Assembly: GCA_017410145.1 (NCBI GenBank)
Contig: JAFQRJ010000001.1
Location: forward strand, 1-58,088
Reading direction: 5' to 3'
Source of the DNA: Tyzzerella sp.
GTDB taxonomy: Bacteria > Bacillota > Clostridia > Lachnospirales > Lachnospiraceae
Length of the DNA: 58,088 nucleotides
Shown here: in pieces, positions 7,530-16,599 of the stretch
Layout of the letters: every line of letters starts with the position of its first letter
Numbering within the stretch: position 1 is the first letter of the stretch
Position numbers and translations under genes: made by a program
Notes under the pieces: generated by a model
What the model was told of the DNA's origin: nothing
Seen by the model: only the letters and a program-made list of their open reading frames with translations
Databases searched by the model: none

Positions 7530-9002
7530 CTAAATAATAATACAAACCATTCCACCATTGCTGTCATTTACAATCTTCTGCATGGTGTCCTGTAGTTTCA
7601 TCTGACTTTCGTCATTTATCATGGCAATCTTATTTTTCATGCCGTCAGAAATCATTTCTTCAATAGACTTTCCGAAGATATTGGTTCCCCAGATTCCATC
7701 TTCCGTCTGGCTATTATTTTTAATATAAGTCACCAAATCATTTGCCTGCTGCTCACTTCCAACAATCGGGGCAATCTCTGTTTCAATGTTTGCACGAATC
7801 ATGTGGATGGACGGTGCTTCTGCACGAATTTTCACACCAAATTTATTGCCTTGTTTGATAAGTGTAGGTTCATCCACCAGAATCTCTTCCTTACGTGGAT
7901 TCACAACACCGTAGCCTTTCATCCTTACGCATTCCATGGCATCCTTCACATCTTCATACGCCTTCTTCATCTCAGAGAGCTCTTTCATCATACGTACCAG
8001 CTCATATTCGCCACTAATGTCAGTGCCAACCAACTCGCTGAGCATTTCATAATAACACTTTTCATCTACTTGGATGCGAATGGTTACGCAACCGGTATCC
8101 ATTGCAATATCATCCACACGCATATCTTGAATACAGCTGTTTTCCGGTTTTTCGACTCCTTTTACTGCATCTTTAATCTCACGTAAATCATCCAAAATAC
8201 CTCGAATATATTTGAGAATTTCTTGTTTTACTTTATGTTCTCTTGGTAACATTTCCACCCATTTTGGTATGTAAAACTGAACCTCGGAAACAGGAAATTC
8301 AAACAATACCTTCTCCATAATATGATGGATATCTTCCTCACGGAGTTGCTCACAGTTTACTGCCATAACTGCCACATTATGACGTTCTCTGATTTCATCT
8401 ACCAATTGCTTTGTTTCATTACTATATGGTTTCTGAGAGTTCACCAGCACAATAAATGGTTTCCCAAGTGTTTTTAGCTCCTGAATAGTCTTCTCTTCTG
8501 CCGAAAGATAATTGGCTCTTGAAAGTTCGCCAATACTACCGTCCGTAGTCACAACAATTCCGATAGTCGCATGATCTCTGATGACTTTCTGCGTTCCCAC
8601 TGTGGCTGCTTTTGTAAATGGAATTTCGTAGTCAAACCAAGGCGTTTTTACCTTTCGTTCTTCTCCATTTTCCATGTGACCGGAAGCACCTTCTACCATG
8701 TAACCAACACAGTCAACTAAGCGAACTTTTACCTTAACATCATCCATAAGGCAGATTTCAGCCGCCTCCTTTGGCACAAATTTCGGTTCTGCCGTCATCA
8801 CCGTTTTTCCGGATGCCGACTGCGGTAATTCGTCTTTCGCTCTTTCACGGCTTGGGATATCCTCCATTTTCGGCAATACCATCAAATCCATAAATCGTTT
8901 AATAAACGTTGATTTCCCGGTACGTACCGGTCCAACCACACCAAGATAAATGGCACCGCCTGTCCGTGCCTGAATATCTTTATACACATTAAATACTTCC
9001 AT
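7530..9002 (-). CDS. spoIVA: Stage IV sporulation protein A (spore coat assembly ATPase)
   Basis: A 490-residue protein with an N-terminal Ras-like ATPase domain (Walker A GPVRTGKST at 24-32) and a long C-terminal region ending in VCIII. SpoIVA polymerises on the forespore surface with ATP hydrolysis and forms the base layer of the spore coat. Length and motifs match the Firmicute family throughout. It has a sigma-E-type promoter just upstream, consistent with mother-cell expression. It is a single-gene unit converging on glpP. Its presence shows that the organism can form endospores, or descends from one that could. Confidence 0.97.
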   Translation of the reverse strand: MEVFNVYKDIQARTGGAIYLGVVGPVRTGKSTFIKRFMDLMVLPKMEDIPSRERAKDELPQSASGKTVMTAEPKFVPKEAAEICLMDDVKVKVRLVDCVGYMVEGASGHMENGEERKVKTPWFDYEIPFTKAATVGTQKVIRDHATIGIVVTTDGSIGELSRANYLSAEEKTIQELKTLGKPFIVLVNSQKPYSNETKQLVDEIRERHNVAVMAVNCEQLREEDIHHIMEKVLFEFPVSEVQFYIPKWVEMLPREHKVKQEILKYIRGILDDLREIKDAVKGVEKPENSCIQDMRVDDIAMDTGCVTIRIQVDEKCYYEMLSELVGTDISGEYELVRMMKELSEMKKAYEDVKDAMECVRMKGYGVVNPRKEEILVDEPTLIKQGNKFGVKIRAEAPSIHMIRANIETEIAPIVGSEQQANDLVTYIKNNSQTEDGIWGTNIFGKSIEEMISDGMKNKIAMINDESQMKLQDTMQKIVNDSNGGMVCIII

Positions 9003-9028
9003 AGCAATCCTCCTCCATATTCTTGTAT

Positions 9029-9057
9029 AATGTATGAGAATATGTTATGAAATATGA
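9029..9057 (-). promoter_or_regulatory. Sigma-E-type promoter of spoIVA
   Basis: On the minus strand TCATATT (9057-9051) is followed after 14 bp by CATACATT (9036-9029). This fits the mother-cell sigma-E consensus (KMATATT, 14-15 bp, CATACAMT) closely. The -10 element ends 26 bp before the spoIVA ATG. Confidence 0.75.
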
Positions 9058-9088
9058 CTATTTGGGGTTCTAGTTTTTCTACAAAACA

Positions 9089-9122
9089 GGGCCTATAGAG
9101 ACAAAAATTCTCCATAGACCCC
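9089..9122 (-). terminator. Intrinsic terminator after gpsA
   Basis: The stem GGGTCTATGGAGA pairs with TCTCTATAGGCCC across a 7-nt loop and is followed by TGTTTTGT. It closes the der-plsY-gpsA transcription unit before the spoIVA promoter. Confidence 0.7.
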
Positions 9123-9159
9123 AATCATGCTCATAGAATGAAAAAGCTGAACTATTTCT

Positions 9160-10167
9160 TTACCACAAAAGTTCTGAGTTTTCCAATCTTCCATCTCTGT
9201 GCATCAATTCACGCACTGCATCTGCCGGATTCTTATCTTCAAACAATACCTGATTGATTTGTTCAATAATCGGCATAGATTCGTTATACTTCTTTGCCAA
9301 TGCAAGACCAGCTTTTGCAGAGTACACACCCTCCACAACCATCTGAACTTCATCCATAGCCTCTTTCATGGTCTTCCCTTGTCCAATCAAGATACCGGCC
9401 CTACGGTTACGACTGTGCATACTTGCACAGGTAACAATCAAATCGCCAATTCCGGTAAGACCGGAAAAACTTTCAGCCTTTCCACCCATCTTTACCCCGA
9501 GGCGAGTAATCTCTGCAATACCTCTCGTAATAAGTGCTGCCTTTGTATTATCTCCATATCCAAGACCATCTGCAATACCAGCTGCAAGTGCGATCACATT
9601 TTTCAGTGCACCGCCAATTTCAATTCCAAGGATATCCGGACTAATATACACGCGGAAAAAATCATTTTTAAAAGCATCTTGTAAATAAATTGCCGTTTCT
9701 CTCGATTTCGCACCCACCACACAGGTTGTAGGAAGTCTTCGCCCTACTTCTTCTGCATGACTTGGTCCGGATAAAACCGCGACATCTGCCTCCGGCAATT
9801 CCTCTTCAATTTGCTCTGACAATGTCATCAACGTATCTTCTTCTATCCCTTTTGCCACATTTACAACAATCTGTCCCGGCTTAATATAAGGTTTCATGCT
9901 TTTGGCCGTACTTCTTGTAAAAATGGATGGCACTGCCAACACAAGAAAATCCTTATCTTTCATGCCTTCTTCCAAGTTGTTGGTAAATATCATTTCTTCC
10001 GCCAGTTTTACACCCGGAAGCTTTGTTTTGTGTTCTCTTTCTTTTTGTAACATTTCTACTTCATTGTTATCAATAGACCATACTGTTACATCGTGACCAT
10101 TCTGAAACAACATCATTGACAATGCTGTTCCCCAACTTCCTGCTCCTAAAATACCTACTCTAGCCAT
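9160..10167 (-). CDS. gpsA: NAD(P)H-dependent glycerol-3-phosphate dehydrogenase (biosynthetic)
   Basis: A 335-residue soluble enzyme that reduces dihydroxyacetone phosphate to sn-glycerol-3-phosphate, the backbone of membrane lipids. The N-terminal Rossmann motif is GILGAGSWGTALS. The C-terminal substrate domain contains the catalytic lysine in GGALKNVIALAAG and the signature GYGDNTKAALITRG. It lies about 10 bp downstream of plsY, whose acyltransferase uses its product, so the pair supplies the first step of phospholipid synthesis. It runs opposite in direction to the catabolic glp operon in this same window. Confidence 0.96.
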   Translation of the reverse strand: MARVGILGAGSWGTALSMMLFQNGHDVTVWSIDNNEVEMLQKEREHKTKLPGVKLAEEMIFTNNLEEGMKDKDFLVLAVPSIFTRSTAKSMKPYIKPGQIVVNVAKGIEEDTLMTLSEQIEEELPEADVAVLSGPSHAEEVGRRLPTTCVVGAKSRETAIYLQDAFKNDFFRVYISPDILGIEIGGALKNVIALAAGIADGLGYGDNTKAALITRGIAEITRLGVKMGGKAESFSGLTGIGDLIVTCASMHSRNRRAGILIGQGKTMKEAMDEVQMVVEGVYSAKAGLALAKKYNESMPIIEQINQVLFEDKNPADAVRELMHRDGRLENSELLW

Positions 10168-10177
10168 TATGAACCTC

Positions 10178-10822
10178 CTACGATTTCTTTCCTATTTTTC
10201 TTAGGTCTGTTTTGTTTTCCGTTCCATTTGCCAAGCGTTTGATATTTGCCCAATGTCTCCAAAATGCCAATATGGCAAGAACAACGGCGACTGCGTAGAA
10301 TTCATATAATTCTCCGGTTGTCAGTCCAAATCCACCCATTTGACCATGTATAATAACTTGAATCACAAATAATACCATTATAATTAAAGAGCCAAGTGAT
10401 ACATACTGTGTGAACCAGACAATACCTATAAATACAATGGCAACAATTAAAAACATCAGCGGATTTACTGCCAAGATAAGCCCTGCCGTAGATGCAATTC
10501 CTTTTCCACCTTTAAAATGTAAATAAAATGGAAAATTGTGGCCAAGCACCGCACCTAATCCTGCATAGATTGCAAGCAGTTCAACGTGGCTGGAGTCTGC
10601 ATAAATCAGCCGCACCAAAACAACCGCCAGCACGCATTTCAAACAGTCGCCGATAAAGGTAATTACCCCTGCCTTCCAACCAAGTGTACGAAGTGCATTG
10701 GTTGTCCCAGCATTGCCACTTCCGTGCTTTCTTATATCCACATGATTTATCATACCGTAAATGTAACCTGTCTGGAAGAGTCCAAACAAATATCCGATTG
10801 CCACACAAATCAAGCGTTCCAT
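10178..10822 (-). CDS. plsY: Acyl-phosphate:glycerol-3-phosphate acyltransferase
   Basis: A 214-residue integral membrane protein with about five transmembrane helices. It transfers an acyl group from acyl phosphate to glycerol-3-phosphate, giving lysophosphatidic acid. The three loop motifs are visible: SGNAGTTNALRTLG, the phosphate-loop motif HFKGGKGIAS, and a C-terminal HWANIKRLANGTE. ATG 10822 is chosen because AAAGGAGCAATAGA precedes it. That ribosome-binding site overlaps the end of der, so the two are translationally coupled. The longer frame to 10849 would add a charged, non-membrane leader. Confidence 0.95.
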   Translation of the reverse strand: MERLICVAIGYLFGLFQTGYIYGMINHVDIRKHGSGNAGTTNALRTLGWKAGVITFIGDCLKCVLAVVLVRLIYADSSHVELLAIYAGLGAVLGHNFPFYLHFKGGKGIASTAGLILAVNPLMFLIVAIVFIGIVWFTQYVSLGSLIIMVLFVIQVIIHGQMGGFGLTTGELYEFYAVAVVLAILAFWRHWANIKRLANGTENKTDLRKIGKKS

Positions 10823-10823
10823 T

Positions 10824-12152
10824 CTATTGCTCCTTTTCCTTTCGCTCACGAATAAAGAATTTCAGTGACGTACCCCTAAAACCAAACGCTTCACGAATCT
10901 TATTTTCCAAATATCTGGTATAAGAAAAATGCATTAATTCTTTGTCATTTACAAAGATAACAAATGTAGGAGGCTTCACAGAAACCTGAGTAATATAATA
11001 AAGTTTCAAACGTTTTCCCTTATCTGAAGGTGGTTGTTGCAATGCAACAGCTTCTGCCATAATCTCATTCAGCACACCGGTTGCAACTCGTAGTGTTTGA
11101 TTTTCCATTACCATATCAATCATGTCATATAGTTTATTTAAGCGTTGCCCTGTTTCCGCAGAAACATACATGATTTCCGCATATGGCATGTAAGCAAGTG
11201 TATTGCGAATCTCTTTTTCATATTCGTTCATGGTTTTGTCGTGTTTTTCAATGGCATCCCACTTATTCACAACAACAATAATGCCTTTTCCACGTTCATG
11301 AGCAATACCTGCAATCTTTGCATCCTGCTCAGTCACACCTTCTGTTGCATCAATTACCATAAGCACTACATCAGCACGTTCTACCGCTGTGACAGTACGA
11401 ATAATACTATATCGCTCTAACTCTTCCTTAATCTTACTCTTTCTACGAAGACCAGCTGTATCAATAAATATATATTCTTTTCCGTTGTGTTTAATTGCGG
11501 TGTCAATAGCATCTCTGGTTGTTCCGGCAATGTCAGATACAATGACACGGTTCTTGCCAAGAAGTTTATTAACAATCGAAGATTTTCCCACATTCGGCTT
11601 TCCGACAATTGCGATTCTCGGTCTGTCATCTTCCTCTTCTTCTCCACATCCTTCCGGGAAATGCTTTGTCACTTCCTCTAGCATATCACCGATTCCCAGT
11701 CTGGATGATGCAGAAATTGGAATCGGATCGCCGATTCCCAGATTGTAAAATTCATACACATCCGGCATGAACTTTTCAAAGCTATCTACTTTATTGACAA
11801 CTAATATCACCGGTTTCCCGGAACGACGTAGCATATCTGCTACTTTCGAGTCCGAGTCCACCAACCCTTGTCTCACATCAGTTAAGAATACGATAACATC
11901 TGCCGTATCAATGGCAATCTGCGCCTGTTCTCTCATCTGTGATAAAATGATATCCTTGCTGTCAGGCTCAATTCCGCCCGTATCTATCAAAGTGAAATCT
12001 CGATTCAGCCAGGATACTTCTGCATATATTCTATCTCTTGTAACACCCGGGGTATCTTTCACAATCGAAATCATTTCACCCGCTAGTGCATTAAATAAAG
12101 TGGATTTTCCCACATTCGGTCTTCCAACAATTGCTACAATTGGTTTACTCAT
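10824..12152 (-). CDS. der: Ribosome-assembly GTPase Der (EngA)
   Basis: A 442-residue protein with two tandem GTPase domains and a C-terminal KH-like domain. It is needed for 50S subunit maturation. The P-loops are GRPNVGKST at about residue 9 and GKPNVGKSS at about 183. Each is followed by a DTPG/DTAG motif, and NKVD and NKWD are the guanine-specificity motifs. Length is standard. It directly abuts the DUF512 gene upstream and plsY downstream in one operon, an arrangement common in clostridia. Confidence 0.97.
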   Translation of the reverse strand: MSKPIVAIVGRPNVGKSTLFNALAGEMISIVKDTPGVTRDRIYAEVSWLNRDFTLIDTGGIEPDSKDIILSQMREQAQIAIDTADVIVFLTDVRQGLVDSDSKVADMLRRSGKPVILVVNKVDSFEKFMPDVYEFYNLGIGDPIPISASSRLGIGDMLEEVTKHFPEGCGEEEEDDRPRIAIVGKPNVGKSSIVNKLLGKNRVIVSDIAGTTRDAIDTAIKHNGKEYIFIDTAGLRRKSKIKEELERYSIIRTVTAVERADVVLMVIDATEGVTEQDAKIAGIAHERGKGIIVVVNKWDAIEKHDKTMNEYEKEIRNTLAYMPYAEIMYVSAETGQRLNKLYDMIDMVMENQTLRVATGVLNEIMAEAVALQQPPSDKGKRLKLYYITQVSVKPPTFVIFVNDKELMHFSYTRYLENKIREAFGFRGTSLKFFIRERKEKEQ

Positions 12153-13460
12153 CTACTTTAATATCCTTTCCAATAAATCCCATCCGCTTGATTTTACAAT
12201 ATCTATATCTACTTGTAAAGATTCTTTTACTTGTGTCAGTGTTACATCATCTAAGAAAACTTCTTCTCCGTCCCTTAACAGATTGCAAGGGAGAAGCAAT
12301 TTGCTGCCAAGTTGTTTGTCTTTTAACTGTGCCATCAAATCTTGCCCTGTAATGAGACCGGAAACCGTAATTGTCTCACCGAAGAACTCATTGCGTATCC
12401 AATATAAATGCACCTTTATATTTGGAAACTTTACTTGCAATTTTTCAATCATTTGTTGTAAATACGGATATGCAAGTTTTCCTGTTGCAATGGAGATTTC
12501 CCGTTTGCGGTCATCCCCTTCAATGTCTGAGAAAGCTTCATCAAATTCATCTATTAAAAGACGAAGCATACCCACACCATTTTCCAACTGCAGGTACCCA
12601 TCATATCTTTCTTCTTCCGGCATTTCTCTCTCAGCAAGAATATACCATTCATCTCCTGCGTGAATGAAATGAAGACCGTGCTCATCATAAATTTTCTTCT
12701 GCCAATTTTCTATGATTTCTAAAACCTTGATTGCATCCTCTTTTGTAAACGGTTCTAATGGATATAATCCGTCCCGATACTTGGTAAGTCCAACCGGAAC
12801 AACCGATACACTTTGCAAATACGGCAAATAGTTTGTCAAATCACGGATACTTCGCTCTAATTCTTCTCCGTCATTGACACCCTTACAAAGCACAATCTGC
12901 CCATTCATATGGATGCCTGCTTCATAAAGCTTGTCCACCTTTTTCAATGCCTCTCCGGCAAATCGATTATGAAGCATCTTGCAGCGCAATTCCGGATTGG
13001 TGGTTTGAAAAGAAATATTAATCGGCTCCAAATGGTATTGTATCATGCGTTCCACATCATGGTCACTCATGTTCGTAAGCGTGATATAATTGCCCTGTAG
13101 GAAGGATAACCTGGAATCGTCATCTTTAAAATATAATGTTTCTCTCATGCCCTTTGGCATCTGGTCTATAAAACAGAAAATACATTTATTTCTGCAAGAA
13201 CGATATTCGTCCATGAGGCCCTGTTCAAATATAATCCCAAGGTCCTCGTCATAATCCTTTTCTATCTCTAATTCCCATTCTTCCCCGTTTGCTTTTTCTA
13301 TTAGCACAACGAGTTCCTCATCATTCACCAAGTAATGATAATCAAAAACATCTTCAATTGTATTGTCATTGATGGAAATTAATTTATCGCCCGGCTCGAT
13401 ACCTAATTCCTCAGCGATACATCCCGTCTCAATTTCTTTGATTATATGTTCTTGTTTCAT
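12153..13460 (-). CDS. DUF512 protein: PDZ domain plus radical SAM-like core
   Basis: A 435-residue protein with an N-terminal PDZ-like domain (about 5-70). A cysteine motif CRNKCIFC (Cys89, Cys93, Cys96) follows, of the CX3CX2C type that holds a [4Fe-4S] cluster in radical SAM enzymes. The DUF512 domain fills the C-terminal half (GKLAYPYLQQMI, FFGETITVSGLITGQDL, FLDDVTL). The family is widespread in Clostridia next to der, with no established reaction. The ATG at 13460 has GAGGAAATAATT in front; the frame extends to 13523, but the extra residues resemble non-coding AT-rich sequence. Confidence 0.9.
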   Translation of the reverse strand: MKQEHIIKEIETGCIAEELGIEPGDKLISINDNTIEDVFDYHYLVNDEELVVLIEKANGEEWELEIEKDYDEDLGIIFEQGLMDEYRSCRNKCIFCFIDQMPKGMRETLYFKDDDSRLSFLQGNYITLTNMSDHDVERMIQYHLEPINISFQTTNPELRCKMLHNRFAGEALKKVDKLYEAGIHMNGQIVLCKGVNDGEELERSIRDLTNYLPYLQSVSVVPVGLTKYRDGLYPLEPFTKEDAIKVLEIIENWQKKIYDEHGLHFIHAGDEWYILAEREMPEEERYDGYLQLENGVGMLRLLIDEFDEAFSDIEGDDRKREISIATGKLAYPYLQQMIEKLQVKFPNIKVHLYWIRNEFFGETITVSGLITGQDLMAQLKDKQLGSKLLLPCNLLRDGEEVFLDDVTLTQVKESLQVDIDIVKSSGWDLLERILK

Positions 13461-13609
13461 AATTATTTCCTCAAGTTTATTTTGCTCAAACAATATCATA
13501 CTAAATTTAAAGAAAAAATGCAATTTTAAGACTATAAAATATTGATGAACTATTTATTTTTTGTTAAGATAGTTGTATTGATATACAAAATTGATTTTTG
13601 GAGGCCATC

Positions 13610-14791
13610 ATGTCAAATATTACACAATTAGAAAAAACCCTTCCAACTGCTCCTCTTAAAATTATCGCACTGGACAGTTGCAAGGAATTGGGTCAAAAAG
13701 TAAATGATTACATTGTTTCTTTCAGACAAGGAGCAAGCAAGGAATTTCCGGACACGGCTCAGCTGGCTAACTATGAATGTGACAACTACTTAGCCGAAAG
13801 TGCATGCCCTCGTTTCGGTTCCGGTGAGGCAAAGGGTATCTTGAAAGAATCTATCCGTGGGAAAGATTTATTTATTATGGTTGATGTATGTAACTACAGC
13901 CTTACTTATACGGTAAATGGTTACGAAAATCATATGTCACCGGATGACCATTACCAAGATTTAAAACGTATCATTTCCGCTGCTACAGGAAAAGCTCGTC
14001 GCATCAGCGTTATTATGCCTTTCTTATACGAAAGCCGTCAGCATAAACGTACCAAGAGAGAATCTCTTGACTGTGCACTTGCATTGCAGGAATTAATGGA
14101 TATGGGCGTTTCAGATATTATTACATTTGATGCACACGACCCTCGTGTACAAAATGCAATTCCGTTAAAAGGATTTGATAACTTCACCGCAAACTATCAG
14201 TTTATGAAAGCTCTGCTTCGTGCAGAACCTGATTTACAAGTAGACAAAGACCACTTAATGATTATCAGCCCGGATGAAGGTGCAATGCACCGTGCAGTTT
14301 ATCTGTCAAACGTACTTGGTGTAGATATGGGTATGTTCTACAAACGCCGCGACTATTCCGTTGTAGTAAATGGAAAGAATCCAATTGTAGCCCATGAATT
14401 CTTAGGTACTGATTTGGAAGGAAAGAACGCTATTATCGTAGACGACATGATTTCTTCCGGTGAGAGTATGTTGGACGTTTGTAAGCAAATCAAAGAACGT
14501 GGCGCAAACCGCGTATTTGTATTCTCTACTTTTGGTCTTTTTACAGAAGGTATGGCGAAGTTTGATGAATATTATGAAAAAGGTTATATTGACCGAATCA
14601 TCACAACGAATCTTACTTATCTTCCACCATCTGTGTTGGAAAAACCATATTTTACATTTGCAGACATGAGTAAGTTCTTAGCACTCATTATCGATTCTAT
14701 GAATCACGATACGACCATTGGAAAGGTATTGGTTCCAACGGATAAGATTCATCAGTTATTGGAAAAACATAATGCGAAATTGAATAAATAA
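13610..14791 (+). CDS. prs: Ribose-phosphate pyrophosphokinase (PRPP synthetase)
   Basis: A 393-residue enzyme that makes PRPP from ribose-5-phosphate and ATP for nucleotide, histidine and tryptophan synthesis. The PRPP-binding loop is VDDMISSGESM, and an earlier motif ITFDAHDPRVQNAIP matches the metal and ATP region. It is about 80 residues longer than the classical ~315-residue form, with a longer N-terminus and inserted segments typical of a clostridial subgroup. ATG 13610 has TTGGAGGCCATC just before it. It is a single-gene unit ended by the terminator at 14798-14838. Confidence 0.92.
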   Translation: MSNITQLEKTLPTAPLKIIALDSCKELGQKVNDYIVSFRQGASKEFPDTAQLANYECDNYLAESACPRFGSGEAKGILKESIRGKDLFIMVDVCNYSLTYTVNGYENHMSPDDHYQDLKRIISAATGKARRISVIMPFLYESRQHKRTKRESLDCALALQELMDMGVSDIITFDAHDPRVQNAIPLKGFDNFTANYQFMKALLRAEPDLQVDKDHLMIISPDEGAMHRAVYLSNVLGVDMGMFYKRRDYSVVVNGKNPIVAHEFLGTDLEGKNAIIVDDMISSGESMLDVCKQIKERGANRVFVFSTFGLFTEGMAKFDEYYEKGYIDRIITTNLTYLPPSVLEKPYFTFADMSKFLALIIDSMNHDTTIGKVLVPTDKIHQLLEKHNAKLNK

Positions 14792-14797
14792 TTCAAA

Positions 14798-14838
14798 ATA
14801 AAATGGGAATTTGAAGATGTATCAAATTCCCATTTTAT
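14798..14838. terminator. Bidirectional terminator between prs and the deacetylase gene
   Basis: The stem ATAAAATGGGAATTTGA (14798-14814) pairs perfectly with its complement at 14822-14838 across a 7-nt loop. U-rich tails follow on both strands. It serves both converging genes and overlaps the deacetylase stop codon. Confidence 0.8.
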
Positions 14839-16055
14839 TTTCTAAATTCATAATACTTCTGCCCATTCTCCAGTGTCACACCTCTTGCTGTTGCCATCTC
14901 ACTCACTGTCACAAGCTGATAGCCTCTATTCACCAGTTCCGGAATGACTTGCAGGACCGCTTGCACTGTAGTTTCATGGATGTCATGAAGCAGAATAATT
15001 TCTCCATCTTTAGCCATATTCAAAATATATTTTTTTACTGCCTCAGTATCTTTTAGCTCCCAATCTAAAGTGTCCACCGACCACATAGCCAAAGGAAGTC
15101 CTACCGCAGACTGCACCACTTCATTCACTGCTCCATAAGGCGGTCGCATGAGTGTTGCCGTTTCTCCTACCACACTTTGAATTGCCTGGTTCGTTACATT
15201 TATCTCGTTCTGAATTCCCGCAATATCTAATTCTGTCAGTCTAGCATGATTGGTAGTATGATTACCCAACTCACAACCAATTTCCTTCATCTTCTTCACA
15301 GTTTCCGGATATTTCGGCACATTTGTGCCAACCATAAAAAAGGTCGCCCTGGAATCATATGCTTCAAGTTGCTCTAACAGTTGCATGGTAAACTTACTCG
15401 GTCCATCGTCAAAGGTAATGGCTATCATCGGCTTGGCAGGGTTCACCTTGTTCTTTTCCCCGTCAAACTTGCCACTATTATCAAAATAATAAGTTGTGCC
15501 CAGTATCTCTTGTTTCCCCTCTACACGTCTGCCTTCTTCATCGAAATAATAGGTGTCCGGTCCAATATTTGTCCATCCACTTGCCTTTGTACCATCCAGA
15601 AAGGTAAAGGCATCATTGTCCCAGTCCCCGTACTTGCTTATAACCTCAAATATGCCATCTTCTATTTGATATTGAATGCGATTATGCCAATGTTTAGTCA
15701 ATTTATCTTGCATAGCCGATTCTAATTCAATCTTCAACGGATAGATTCCTTCGGTTGCTCCATCTATATGATGACTAAGTTGGTATCCTTTTCTCTGATT
15801 CAGTTCGTTCACAAGATCACTGACTTTGTATCCGGTTTCTCTATTCAGCACAACATCTCGTTTGCCGGAAAATTCAGCATAGACATTGAACTCAGGAATC
15901 TCCTCGTCCTGTCTTATGGTTACATTATCCACTTTTAATGTTACTACAGGTAGAAAACTATAACAGTATCCAATGCCTGCAAATAAAAATAGTAGGGCAA
16001 ATATTATTATAAGCCCTACTACAAAACTCTTTTTATCTCCAAATTCTTTGTTCAT
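14835..16055 (-). CDS. Membrane-anchored polysaccharide deacetylase (NodB domain) with wall-binding-like repeats
   Basis: A 406-residue protein with a cytoplasmic start, one transmembrane helix at about 13-35, and an extracellular part. Residues ~155-200 contain two short aromatic repeats (YYFDEEGRRVEGK and YYFDNSGKFDGEK) resembling cell-wall-binding repeats. The C-terminal NodB domain (from ~208) has ITFDDGP, the metal pair HTTNH and RPPYG, the catalytic set of peptidoglycan or chitin deacetylases. It probably trims acetyl groups from wall glycans. It has its own promoter at 16092-16120, and phased repeat array 1 lies upstream of that promoter. Confidence 0.9.
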   Translation of the reverse strand: MNKEFGDKKSFVVGLIIIFALLFLFAGIGYCYSFLPVVTLKVDNVTIRQDEEIPEFNVYAEFSGKRDVVLNRETGYKVSDLVNELNQRKGYQLSHHIDGATEGIYPLKIELESAMQDKLTKHWHNRIQYQIEDGIFEVISKYGDWDNDAFTFLDGTKASGWTNIGPDTYYFDEEGRRVEGKQEILGTTYYFDNSGKFDGEKNKVNPAKPMIAITFDDGPSKFTMQLLEQLEAYDSRATFFMVGTNVPKYPETVKKMKEIGCELGNHTTNHARLTELDIAGIQNEINVTNQAIQSVVGETATLMRPPYGAVNEVVQSAVGLPLAMWSVDTLDWELKDTEAVKKYILNMAKDGEIILLHDIHETTVQAVLQVIPELVNRGYQLVTVSEMATARGVTLENGQKYYEFRK

Positions 16056-16091
16056 ATATGTGTCCCTTATAATAATTTATCTCCGAAACAC

Positions 16092-16120
16092 ATTATATGA
16101 CAAAAATCGACATTATGCAA
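16092..16120 (-). promoter_or_regulatory. Promoter of the polysaccharide deacetylase gene
   Basis: TTGCAT (16120-16115), 17 bp, TATAAT (16097-16092) on the minus strand, about 35 bp upstream of the ATG. It lies between the gene and repeat array 1. Confidence 0.7.
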
Positions 16121-16189
16121 GGTTGAGTAAATATTTGAGTCTGTATGTTTACTATTTGTATATGACTTTATTGGAGAAAAATATTTTTT

Positions 16190-16578
16190 TACGGCCTGAC
16201 ATTTTAAAATTATGATTTACACCGTAGGAAGAAAAATCAAAATATTTATTTTACGGTGCCAACTTCTAGTTTGTTGCACTACACCGTATTGATATTTCAA
16301 AAAAGCAGAGTTCAATAACAATTTTACGGTACAAAAATTACGTTTCTTATTTTGCACCGTATTCATATAACAAAAAACTACAATGCAACTTGTTTTTTAC
16401 GGTGTGTAAACTAGAATTTATTTTTTATACCGTAAAAGAAAAAATGCAAAAAGTTTTGCTACGGTGTATTATTCAAAAACTGTTCTTTACACCGTAATTT
16501 AACCAAAACACAACCCAACTATTGACTTAGAGCCAAAAATATACGGTGTAGAAAGATAAATCTCCAATCCACACCGCA
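16190..16578. repeat. Phased dyad-repeat array 1 (six units)
   Basis: Each unit is an arm near TACGGTGY, a 21-bp unconserved spacer, and the inverted arm RCACCGTA. Units start at 16190, 16252, 16325, 16398, 16460 and 16542, and each is exactly 37 bp. Starts are 62, 73, 73, 62 and 82 bp apart (6, 7, 7, 6, 8 helical turns). The outer arms are the most degenerate (TACGGCCT at 16190, ACACCGCA at 16571) but keep the exact spacing. The array fills most of the 544-bp gap between the deacetylase and serA genes. No coding potential or promoter was seen inside it. Confidence 0.9.
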
Positions 16579-16599
16579 TAATTGATTACTTTATCAAGT

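Noticed and set aside
9199-9684. Long plus-strand open frames antisense to gpsA, ilvB and der
   Set aside because: They mirror the codon pattern of the real genes on the other strand and have no ribosome-binding sites or recognisable domains.
16190-16578. CRISPR or TIGR-like guide array
   Set aside because: The repeats are 8-bp inverted arms. Distances between units change in ~10-bp steps rather than being constant. Arms differ in sequence independently, and no cas- or tas-like gene is nearby.
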